Positions 1 to 5,244 of a stretch of DNA of 5,564 nt are shown one piece after another; positions within the stretch are counted from its first letter, which is position 1, and each line of letters opens with the position of its first letter. Source of the DNA: CAZTPJ01 sp964614515. Lineage in GTDB: Bacteria; Planctomycetota; Phycisphaerae; Phycisphaerales; UBA1924. The notes below the pieces were generated by a model, which had not been told where the DNA came from, made no database searches, and saw nothing but the letters and a program-made list of their open reading frames with translations. The DNA is taken from contig CAZTPJ010000129.1 in the NCBI GenBank assembly GCA_964614515.1, forward strand, positions 1 through 5,564, in the 5' to 3' direction. Made by a program: the position numbers and the translations under genes.

Positions 1-155
1 GGCGATCCGCGCCCCGCCAGCGCCTGGAGCCGCCAGACCATCGGCAACAATTGCCTCGCCGGTTCATATAACCGCCAGTGCATCGGCCAACTTTGCCCCG
101 CCCGTTCATAGAACCGCCACACCATCGGCACAAATTGCCTCAATCCGGCTCATTA
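1..155. repeat. 42-base imperfect direct repeats, probably continuing past the left edge
   Basis: Three imperfect copies of a 42-base unit begin at 30, 72 and 114, each opening with CCGCCA and then CATCGG, and carrying TTGCC about 20 bases further on. A decayed earlier copy is visible to the left: bases 11-20 match 53-62 at 8 of 10 positions, so the array probably starts outside the window. Two copies contain small dyads: CGGTT/AACCG at 60-74 and GTTC/GAAC at 104-114. The unit is twice 21 bases. Its AATTGCC motifs at 49 and 133 lie an exact multiple of 21 bases from the first 21-base unit at 217, so this block and the next are one phase-locked array. All three forward frames read different 14-residue repeats. 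Two of them are broken by stops (TAA at 69-71, TAG at 109-111), and the third is open from the window edge. I see no evidence that any frame is translated. Confidence 0.8.
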
Positions 156-216
156 TCGCCCGCGCGAGAGCGACCGCGGCCCGCGCCATGTCCGAGAACG
201 AGGAGGCTTTTAAGAC

Positions 217-468
217 AATTGCCAAGCCTCGGAAAGGAATTGCCAACCCTCGGAGAACAATTGCCAACCCTCGGAAAGAAATTGGGTCCACTCCGAAGAC
301 AATTGCCAGCCCTCCGAAAAGAATTGCCAGCCCTCGGAAAGAAATTGCCAACCCTCGAAGAACAATTGCCAACCCTCCGAAAGGAATTGCCAACCCTCGG
401 AGAACAATTGCCAGGGCTTGGAAAGGAATTGGGGACCCTCCGAAGACAACTGGGTCCACTCCGAAAGG
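217..468. repeat. Tandem array of twelve 21-base repeats, open in all six frames
   Basis: Twelve head-to-tail units start every 21 bases from 217. The consensus is AATTGCCAACCCTCGG plus five A/G-rich bases that tend to alternate between AAAGG/AAAGA and AGAAC/AAGAC types, which gives a 42-base higher-order period. Units 4 (280) and 12 (448) share the variant TGGGTCCACTCCGAA, exactly 168 bases apart. CAATTG palindromes recur at 216, 258, 300, 363 and 405. Because 21 is divisible by three and the unit contains no stop trinucleotide on either strand, all six frames stay open and read as heptads (forward: NCQPSER, IANPRRT, LPTLGKE). Degenerate 21-base units continue to about 552, the last ending again in GAGAAC. 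The role is unknown. The period equals two turns of B-DNA, so phased protein binding or bending is possible, but a translated heptad-repeat protein cannot be excluded. Confidence 0.95.
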
Positions 469-669
469 AATCGTGGCCACACCGGCGGCGATTGCGGCCC
501 CGGCGAAACACATCAGGATCACGGCGGAAACTGCGCACGGCCGTCCGAGAACGGTCGAGGCTCCGCGTGCGTGCTTTCACCGCACGGCCCGCGCCCCCCA
601 CCGCCACGTTCGCGCGGCGACCCCTCGCCACCACGGCCATCGCCGCATCCGCGCGGATGTTGCATCCCC
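469..669. other. GC-rich stretch without a gene, holding decayed repeat copies
   Basis: The first 84 bases can still be cut into four 21-base units in register with the array (469, 490, 511, 532), but they keep only scattered matches such as ATTGCGG and the final GAGAAC. The rest is very GC-rich and holds short dyads, for example CGTGCG/CGCACG at 566-586 and the palindrome at 646-659. Open frames cross the region on both strands, yet none has a convincing start, recognisable protein or ribosome binding site. I therefore treat it as the 3' flank of the dockerin gene plus the fading edge of the array. Confidence 0.5.
646..667 (-). other. Overlapping palindromes just after the dockerin gene stop
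   Basis: CATCCGCGCGGATG at 646-659 is a perfect 14-base palindrome. Its right arm can instead pair with the next CATCC across a three-base loop (655-667), so two mutually exclusive short hairpins sit 2 to 24 bases beyond the minus-strand stop at 670. The position suits transcript termination or 3' end protection. There is no T-run after the hairpin on the minus strand, so a classical intrinsic terminator is not supported. Confidence 0.3.
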
Positions 670-1353
670 TTACGGACACCCCGCGCTGAAGGCGTTGCCG
701 AAGCAGAGGAAATCAAAGATATCACACACGCCCGGGCCGGTGGAGAGGTCGCAGTCGCAGGCGTACGGGTCGCCCATCGCAAAGGCATTGCCGAAACACA
801 GGAAGTCGAAGATGTCCAGCACGCCCACGCCCGTGGAGGTGTCGCAGTCGGCGTAGCAGTCGGGGATGACGCCGACGAAGTGCATCGCGTGATCGAGGTT
901 GATCCACCCGATGTTCTCACCCCACGCGAAGCCGCGCAGGCGATTGGCGACGGCATCGAGCCGTGCCGGACGCGGCGGTGTGGCCATCGCCCCGCCGGCG
1001 AAGTTGATCCACCCGATGTTCTCACCCCAGGCCAGGCCGGTGAGGTTGCCCGTGGCGGGATCGCGGTTGACGCCGGCATCAGCGCCGGAGGTGTTCGCGT
1101 AGGTGACGCCATTACCCGGCGTGCCATCCCCCACGTTGATCCACCCGACGTTCTCCGCCCAGATGAAGCCGGAAAGGAACGTCGCGTGGAGGCGCACGGC
1201 CTGATCGCCCCCGTTGGCGTCGGCCCAGTTGGTCCAGCCGATGTTCTCCCCCCAGGCACGCTTGTGGGCAGGGTCGATGGAAAACTGCGCGGCGGCGGGC
1301 GCGGCGAGAAGGCACAGGGCCAGCGACGATGTGGTCAGCGTTGGGTGATCCAT
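670..1353 (-). CDS. Secreted protein with four WGENIGW-type modules and a GC-type dockerin-like tail
   Basis: A 227-residue exported protein of unknown function. Residues 1-22 look like a signal peptide (hydrophobic SLALCLLAAPAAA, cleavage likely after A22). Four short modules with the core W-x-E-N-x-G-W-x-N begin at W34, W65, W109 and W144. Two of them are encoded by an identical 27-base stretch (898-924 and 1003-1029), which indicates recent internal duplication. Residues 166-226 form a duplicated dockerin-like tail of period 31: acidic EF-hand-like loops (D169, D171, S173, D180 and D200, D202, S204, D211), each followed by DIFDFLCFGNAF, with paired cysteines and a final GCP. In planctomycetes such tails are thought to anchor or sort secreted proteins. 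That role is family knowledge, not shown here. The ATG at 1353 is chosen because it gives an intact signal peptide and AGGAAA lies about nine bases upstream. It follows the beta-helix gene by 36 bases and may be cotranscribed with it. Confidence 0.9.
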   Translation of the reverse strand: MDHPTLTTSSLALCLLAAPAAAQFSIDPAHKRAWGENIGWTNWADANGGDQAVRLHATFLSGFIWAENVGWINVGDGTPGNGVTYANTSGADAGVNRDPATGNLTGLAWGENIGWINFAGGAMATPPRPARLDAVANRLRGFAWGENIGWINLDHAMHFVGVIPDCYADCDTSTGVGVLDIFDFLCFGNAFAMGDPYACDCDLSTGPGVCDIFDFLCFGNAFSAGCP

Positions 1354-1389
1354 GGCGAGGCGTTTCCTGGATGACGCGAGGATGCGGTC

Positions 1390-2517
1390 TCAATAGGTGA
1401 AGTTCGCGTTGGGGTGCGTGGATCCCGTCGAGTCCGGGGCGGCGTCGCCGAAGATCGCGGCGCTGGCGGGGGCGGTGCGGTCGAGGATGGGGCCGACGAC
1501 GTTGTTGGCGACGATGTCCCAGTTGGTGCTGTTGCCCGAGCAGGTGTTGCGAATGATGATGTTGCCCACGCCGTCGACGTGCATGCCGATCGCGTTCCCG
1601 GTGCAGTTGTTGCCCTCGATGCGAGCGCCGTCCGTCACCACCTCGATGCCCGGGCCGACGTTGTCATGGCACTGATTGTGCAGGACCAGACCCGTGCCGG
1701 GAACTTCGATGCCCGCCTCGCCGTTGAGATACGTCGAGCAGTGCGAGATCGTGCTGCCGTTGCCGGCGCGAATGCCCACCACGGTGTTCGAGGCCGCGAC
1801 GCTGTGTGAAACGACGCTGGCCGCGCCGACGCTGATGCCGCTGGCAAGGCCGTTGCGCCCCACGCAGTGCGTGACGGTGCAGAAGTTGGCCGTGGAGATG
1901 CCGTTGCCGCCGTTTTCGTACGCGACGCAGTGCGAAATGACCGAGCCCGCGTGCGCTGAGATGCCGAAGAATCCGTTGTTGTTGCTCGTGCAGTGGCGGA
2001 CAACCGAGGCCAGGCCCGTGCGAATCCCGCTGCCGCCGTTGGATGACGCCATGAGGTGTTCGATCGTGGACCCGGCTTCGGGGGGCGCGCCGCCCTGAAT
2101 GTTCACGCCATCTTCGCCCCACCCCGTCACCGTGCCGTTGCGAATGGCGATATTGCGATGCACGGCCGTGGCCGTGATGCCGTTGAGCGAACCCGCCACC
2201 CCCTGGAGCGTGAAGCCCATCAGGTCAATGGTGACGTTGTCCGAGGCGATCTCGATGCCGTTGCGCCCGCTTGTTCCCGTCACGTTGCCCGGTAGGTAAT
2301 ACGAGCCGGGCTGGGTGATCCTGAAGATGGTGGTCGATCCGCCTCGCGTGTTGACGGCGTTGATCGCGATGCGCGGCTCAACTTCAACGAGCGTCTTGTA
2401 CGTCGACGTCACCGGCCCGGCCGGAGGATCGAGAGGACCCGCCACCGCGAAGTACGCGGCAATGACAACGACAACGGCGATGACCGGTACGAGAGCCTTT
2501 GATCCGATGATGCGCAT
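1390..2517 (-). CDS. Exported right-handed parallel beta-helix repeat protein
   Basis: A 375-residue protein. Residues 8-26 form a hydrophobic segment after a short basic start (R2, K7), acting as a signal peptide or membrane anchor. GPLDPPAGPV and EVEPRIAIN follow, an N-terminus I recall from a family common in planctomycetes. Residues 64-140 (FRITQPGSYYLPGNV, NGIEIASDNVTIDLMGF, IRNGTV) are typical of the first coils of pectate-lyase-like beta-helices. From about 150 to 292 seven rungs repeat every 21 residues exactly, with His at 154, 175, 196, 217, 238, 259 and 280 and Ile at 165, 186, 207, 228, 249, 270 and 291. Cys follows His at 176, 197, 218 and 260. No polysaccharide-lyase catalytic site can be assigned, so enzymatic activity is open. 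An upstream in-frame start at 2694 would add 59 residues and bury the hydrophobic segment; the ATG at 2517 has GGAG seven bases upstream and is preferred. Confidence 0.92.
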   Translation of the reverse strand: MRIIGSKALVPVIAVVVVIAAYFAVAGPLDPPAGPVTSTYKTLVEVEPRIAINAVNTRGGSTTIFRITQPGSYYLPGNVTGTSGRNGIEIASDNVTIDLMGFTLQGVAGSLNGITATAVHRNIAIRNGTVTGWGEDGVNIQGGAPPEAGSTIEHLMASSNGGSGIRTGLASVVRHCTSNNNGFFGISAHAGSVISHCVAYENGGNGISTANFCTVTHCVGRNGLASGISVGAASVVSHSVAASNTVVGIRAGNGSTISHCSTYLNGEAGIEVPGTGLVLHNQCHDNVGPGIEVVTDGARIEGNNCTGNAIGMHVDGVGNIIIRNTCSGNSTNWDIVANNVVGPILDRTAPASAAIFGDAAPDSTGSTHPNANFTY

Positions 2518-2524
2518 GGCACAA

Positions 2525-2528
2525 CTCC
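2525..2528 (-). promoter_or_regulatory. Ribosome binding site deciding the beta-helix gene start
   Basis: GGAG on the minus strand lies seven bases before the ATG at 2517. It selects this start over the upstream in-frame candidate at 2694, and the resulting protein begins directly with an export signal. Confidence 0.7.
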
Positions 2529-2556
2529 ATTGACCCCCGACGCGGGAGTTTGGGCC

Positions 2557-2584
2557 ATCGTACAGGAAAACCAGCAATCCGCAA
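2557..2584 (-). promoter_or_regulatory. Candidate sigma-70-type promoter for the beta-helix and dockerin genes
   Basis: On the minus strand TTGCGG (2584-2579) and TACGAT (2562-2557) are separated by 16 bases. They match the consensus -35 and -10 boxes at 3 of 6 and 4 of 6 positions. Transcription would begin near 2550 and leave a leader of about 33 bases containing the GGAG site. The position is sensible, in the only sizeable gap ahead of the two exported genes. The match is modest, and planctomycete promoters are poorly characterised. Confidence 0.4.
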
Positions 2585-2586
2585 GA

Positions 2587-2609
2587 GGGGGGGAGGGGGA
2601 GAATCTGGG
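2587..2609 (+). other. G-run tract just upstream of the candidate promoter
   Basis: Seven G, an A, five G and, seven bases later, GGG lie on the plus strand immediately upstream of the candidate -35 box. Four runs of at least three G can be drawn if the seven-G run is split, so a G-quadruplex is possible but not strong. The long run is also a likely site of length variation. Confidence 0.3.
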
Positions 2610-2660
2610 TAAGCAAGGGGTGGAGTCGGAAGCCGCCACGAGATTGCGTCAAATGGGGTT

Positions 2661-2698
2661 GCCCGTCGCGGGCTGGCGACACCGCCTCTTGCAAGGCG
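2661..2698 (-). terminator. Weak hairpin pair after the HEPN/SH3-like gene pair
   Basis: Reading the minus strand from the stop at 2705, CGCCT/AGGCG with a six-base loop (2698-2683) is followed by GCCCG/CGGGC with a three-base loop (2673-2661). They sit where the ahcY-HEPN transcript could end. Neither stem exceeds five base pairs and neither is followed by a T-run, so intrinsic termination is doubtful. They may instead be chance dyads in GC-rich DNA. Confidence 0.22.
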
Positions 2699-2704
2699 TC
2701 TGGC

Positions 2705-3025
2705 TCAGGTTACCGGCTCAACTTCCGCTTCGGGCACCTCAAACTCGCGCACCTCTTCGGGCGACCCTCCAACGGTGCGCACTCGAAGGATACGACGGCC
2801 GCCAACCCCGATGTTCCCGCGGTCCTCGATGATGTGCGCATCGACATCGTCCGCGCCGAGCCGGAAGCGAACTCTGTCACCAATCTCGATTCTCGCGTGC
2901 GTAGGCTTGCCCGTTTCGGAACGGGCGGACTTTCGCGAGGATGCGGTTGTTTTCCCAATCCCGCGCGAAGTTGATCGCCGCGACGAGGATCTGGAGCTAC
3001 TCGGTTTTTTCTTGAATCGAGGCAT
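2705..3025 (-). CDS. Small basic protein with SH3/KOW-like C-terminal half, partner of the HEPN gene
   Basis: A 106-residue protein in two parts. Residues 1-44 are extremely basic and Ser/Arg/Lys-rich (PRFKKK, SSSRSSSRRSTSR), low-complexity and probably disordered, suited to binding nucleic acid. Residues 46-105 look like a small beta-barrel of the SH3 or KOW type: IEIGDRVRFRLG, then IIEDRGNIGVGGRRILRV, then an acidic end (EFEVPEAEVEPV). The function is unknown; RNA, ribosome or partner binding are guesses from the fold. The ATG at 3025 is chosen because it overlaps the stop of the upstream HEPN gene (TGATG) and has AGGAG eight bases upstream; a GTG at 3043 would add six residues. This overlap implies translational coupling and suggests the two products work together, perhaps with this one restraining or targeting the HEPN protein. 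No antitoxin family is recognised. Confidence 0.75.
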   Translation of the reverse strand: MPRFKKKPSSSRSSSRRSTSRGIGKTTASSRKSARSETGKPTHARIEIGDRVRFRLGADDVDAHIIEDRGNIGVGGRRILRVRTVGGSPEEVREFEVPEAEVEPVT

Positions 3026-3642
3026 CACATGCGCTCCTGCCACGGGGACGTACCGAACCTCTCCCTTAAGTATACGCTCAGCACATCATCGAATGTGATG
3101 GCAAGGCCCGAACACGACGCTCGCCAGCGACGCACCGTCGAGATACTCAGATCCATCGGATTCGCCAATCTCGTGAAATCGTGGTGTGCGATGGCATTGC
3201 GCCATTGTATCATGTCATCGAGTTGCTTCTTGCGAGAGGCCGATGTGGCGTCGTGGGCGTGGACGCGATCCCAGAACTGAAGCCCCAATCGACTGAAATC
3301 CGCGCCAATATTGCCACTGTTCGGATTCCCCATGTCCAGTTTCCGCCCTTCGGTCAGGCGGCTCTTGAGGATTGCGTTGAGTGGTTCATGCGCGGCGTGG
3401 CTGGTCAGCTCGTCCACCGACTCGGTGTGTAGATCGCGGCAGAATCGCTGAAACTGCGATGTCAACACAAGGACGTATGTGTGAATGATCTGACGGCGCG
3501 CAGGACCGATGCGCCGCCGCGGACTTCGCACAAGAGCGAACGTCTCCTCGACGACATCCAGCCACACTCGGCCCTCAGCCTGCCACGCTCGAAGGGACTT
3601 GGATGCCACGGCCAACAATAGACAAGAAATGGCGTGATGCAA
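3025..3642 (-). CDS. HEPN-type protein, candidate ribonuclease
   Basis: An all-helical-looking protein of up to 205 residues. Near the C-terminus RKKQLDDMIQWRNAIAHHDF contains R148-N-A-I-A-H153, the R-polar-x3-H motif that forms the active site of HEPN ribonucleases at the dimer interface. The motif is intact, so RNase activity is plausible; substrate and trigger are unknown. Helices rich in aromatic residues precede it (QIIHTYVLVLTSQFQRFCRDL, FSRLGLQFWDRV), followed by WRASCSGLAITFDDVLSVYL. The start is uncertain. The frame follows the ahcY stop directly and contains no ATG until deep in the protein; TTG at 3642 gives 205 residues, while GTG at 3567 (preceded by GAGG at five bases) would give 180. 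It ends in TGATG with the next gene. Four lines inside it (3121-3360) are 57% G+C against 62% over 4261-4500 in ahcY, a weak hint of acquisition. Alternatively it may be a non-catalytic HEPN adaptor. Confidence 0.82.
   Translation of the reverse strand: MHHAISCLLLAVASKSLRAWQAEGRVWLDVVEETFALVRSPRRRIGPARRQIIHTYVLVLTSQFQRFCRDLHTESVDELTSHAAHEPLNAILKSRLTEGRKLDMGNPNSGNIGADFSRLGLQFWDRVHAHDATSASRKKQLDDMIQWRNAIAHHDFTRLANPMDLSISTVRRWRASCSGLAITFDDVLSVYLRERFGTSPWQERM
3034..3038 (-). promoter_or_regulatory. Internal ribosome binding site at the HEPN/SH3-like overlap
   Basis: AGGAG on the minus strand lies inside the last codons of the HEPN gene, eight bases before the ATG at 3025. With the TGATG overlap it indicates deliberate coupled reinitiation of the downstream gene and supports that start codon. 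Confidence 0.65.
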
Positions 3643-3678
3643 CCAACGGAGAACGCCTCGTGCCGGGCTGGGCGAACG

Positions 3679-5208
3679 TCAATACCGATAGTGATCCGGC
3701 TTGTACGGTCCGGCCACCGGCACGCCGATGTACTTCGCCTGGCTGGGCGAGAGTTCCGTCAGACGCACGCCGAGTTTGGCCAGGTGCAGCCGTGCAACCT
3801 CTTCATCCAGGCGCTTGGGCAGCGTGTAGACACGCCCGTTTTCATATTTCGTGCCCGAGATCGTCGGCTTGCCGCTGGCGCTCAGCCACAGATCCAGTTG
3901 GGCCATGACCTGGTTCGTGAAACTCGCGGACATCACGAAACTCGGATGCCCCGTCGCACACCCGAGGTTCAGCAGCCGCCCCTCGGCGAGGATCAGCACC
4001 GAATGGGACGGCTTGCCATGGGCGGCGGGGAAGACCCACTCATCGAACTGCGGCTTGATGTTCACGCGCTTGATGCCGGGGATCTTCGCGAGGCCGGCCA
4101 TGTCGATCTCGTTGTCGAAGTGCCCGATGTTGCCGACGATGGCCTTGTCCTTCATCCGCTGCATGTGGGCGGCGGTGATGATGTCCTTGTTGCCCGTGGC
4201 CGTGATGAAGATGTCGGCGGTCTCGAGCACATCCTCGATGCGCACGACCTGATAGCCCTCCATCGAGGCCTGCAAGGCGCAGATCGGATCAATCTCGGTA
4301 ACGACCACGCGGCAGCCCTGACCCTTGAGCGCCTGACAGCACCCCTTGCCCACATCGCCATACCCAAAGACCACGGCCACCTTGCCCGAGAGCATCACAT
4401 CCGTCGCGCGATTCAGACCATCGAGCAGCGAGTGGCGGCAGCCGTAAAGATTGTCGAACTTGCTCTTGGTGGCCGAGTCGTTGACGTTGACGGCGGGGAA
4501 GATGAGCGTGCCGTCGCGCTGCATGTCATAAAGACGATGGACGCCGGTGGTGGTCTCTTCGCTGACGCCCTTGATGGCCTTGGCGATGCGTGCCCACTGG
4601 CCGGGGTGCTTCTTCGCCTCTTCGCGCAGCAGGGCGAGGAAGACGCCCCACTCTTCGGAGTCGGTGTCGGCATTGAAGGCGGGGATCGCGCCAGCCTTTT
4701 CAAACTCGTGGCCCTTGAGCACGAGCATCGTCGCATCCCCGCCATCGTCGAGAATCAGATTCGGTCCCTCGCCGTTGGCGAAGCGAAGAATCTGCGTCGT
4801 ACACCACCAATATTCCTCGAGCGTCTCACCCTTCCACGCGAACACCGGCACGCCGCGAGGATTCGCGGGCGTTCCGCCATCTTCGGGTCGGCCCACGGCC
4901 ACCGCTGCGGCCGCGTGATCCTGCGTGCTGAAGATGTTGCACGACGCCCAGCGAACATCCGCGCCAAGGGCCGTCAGCGTTTCGATCAGCACGGCCGTCT
5001 GCACCGTCATGTGCAGCGAACCGGCGATGCGGGCGCCCGCGAGGGGCTTCTGCCCCTTGTAGCGCTCGCGCAGGGCCATCAGACCGGGCATCTCGTGTTC
5101 GGCGAGGCGGATCTCATTGCGCCCGAGTTCCGCGAGCGAGAGGTCCTTGACCTTGAAGTCGAGGCGGGCGGATGATGCGGGGGCGGGGCGGGTGGTCATG
5201 GTCGTCAC
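3679..5208 (-). CDS. ahcY: S-adenosylhomocysteine hydrolase (adenosylhomocysteinase)
   Basis: A cytosolic NAD+-dependent enzyme that splits SAH reversibly into homocysteine and adenosine, removing the inhibitor left by SAM-dependent methylation and feeding homocysteine to the methionine cycle. All 509 residues are present. By comparison with the human enzyme, the substrate and catalytic residues appear as H66, D155, E218, K248, D252, N253, C257, H363 and H421. Signatures include SCNIFSTQDHAAAA (89-102), the NAD-binding loop GYGDVGKG (282-289), NIGHFDNEID (360-369) and the C-terminal KPDHYRY, whose Lys and Tyr reach the cofactor of the neighbouring subunit. It carries the insertion of about 40 residues usual in bacterial forms (around 165-210). 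The GTG at 5208 has GGAG six bases upstream and is preferred; an in-frame ATG at 5199 lies 15 bases from that site. It follows a methyltransferase by 36 bases, consistent with an operon. No key residue is missing. Confidence 0.98.
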   Translation of the reverse strand: MTTMTTRPAPASSARLDFKVKDLSLAELGRNEIRLAEHEMPGLMALRERYKGQKPLAGARIAGSLHMTVQTAVLIETLTALGADVRWASCNIFSTQDHAAAAVAVGRPEDGGTPANPRGVPVFAWKGETLEEYWWCTTQILRFANGEGPNLILDDGGDATMLVLKGHEFEKAGAIPAFNADTDSEEWGVFLALLREEAKKHPGQWARIAKAIKGVSEETTTGVHRLYDMQRDGTLIFPAVNVNDSATKSKFDNLYGCRHSLLDGLNRATDVMLSGKVAVVFGYGDVGKGCCQALKGQGCRVVVTEIDPICALQASMEGYQVVRIEDVLETADIFITATGNKDIITAAHMQRMKDKAIVGNIGHFDNEIDMAGLAKIPGIKRVNIKPQFDEWVFPAAHGKPSHSVLILAEGRLLNLGCATGHPSFVMSASFTNQVMAQLDLWLSASGKPTISGTKYENGRVYTLPKRLDEEVARLHLAKLGVRLTELSPSQAKYIGVPVAGPYKPDHYRY

Positions 5209-5214
5209 GAGTGT

Positions 5215-5218
5215 CTCC
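5215..5218 (-). promoter_or_regulatory. Ribosome binding site favouring a GTG start for ahcY
   Basis: GGAG on the minus strand is six bases from the GTG at 5208 but 15 from the ATG at 5199. Spacing favours GTG, adding three residues (MTT) before the ATG-encoded methionine. Confidence 0.6.
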
Positions 5219-5244
5219 GTGTGCGTGGGTGGAGGGTGCTTAAC

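Noticed and set aside
217..468. CRISPR array
   Set aside because: The repeats are only 21 bases long and directly adjacent with no unique spacers, and no cas gene is visible.
106..679. Minus-strand open frames across the repeat array (heptads such as GLAIVLR, WQFLSEG and GNSFRRV)
   Set aside because: The 21-base unit lacks stop trinucleotides on both strands, so all frames are open by construction. None has a ribosome binding site or recognisable domain.
418..1374. Long plus-strand open frame beginning inside the array
   Set aside because: Most of it is the antisense of the dockerin-tailed secreted protein, which has a signal peptide, modular repeats and a recognisable tail. The TTG start has no support.
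2518..2694. N-terminal extension of the beta-helix protein to 434 residues
   Set aside because: It would place 59 low-quality residues before the export signal and skip the well-spaced GGAG in front of the ATG at 2517.
3679..3681. Stop-codon readthrough fusing ahcY to the HEPN frame, since both are in the same frame
   Set aside because: The C-terminal KPDHYRY ending is the natural end of the hydrolase and works in the neighbouring subunit. The shared frame occurs by chance one time in three.
3634..5175. 513-residue plus-strand open frame opposite ahcY
   Set aside because: The minus strand encodes a complete S-adenosylhomocysteine hydrolase with all its motifs. The plus frame is a GC-driven shadow.
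1354..5244. Three intergenic gaps of exactly 36 bases (1354-1389, 3643-3678, 5209-5244)
   Set aside because: The sequences are unrelated and one gap depends on an uncertain TTG start. I take it as coincidence.
5209..5244. SAH or SAM riboswitch ahead of ahcY
   Set aside because: The 36-base gap is too short for a riboswitch and shows no suitable stems. Any such element would lie upstream of the methyltransferase, outside the window.
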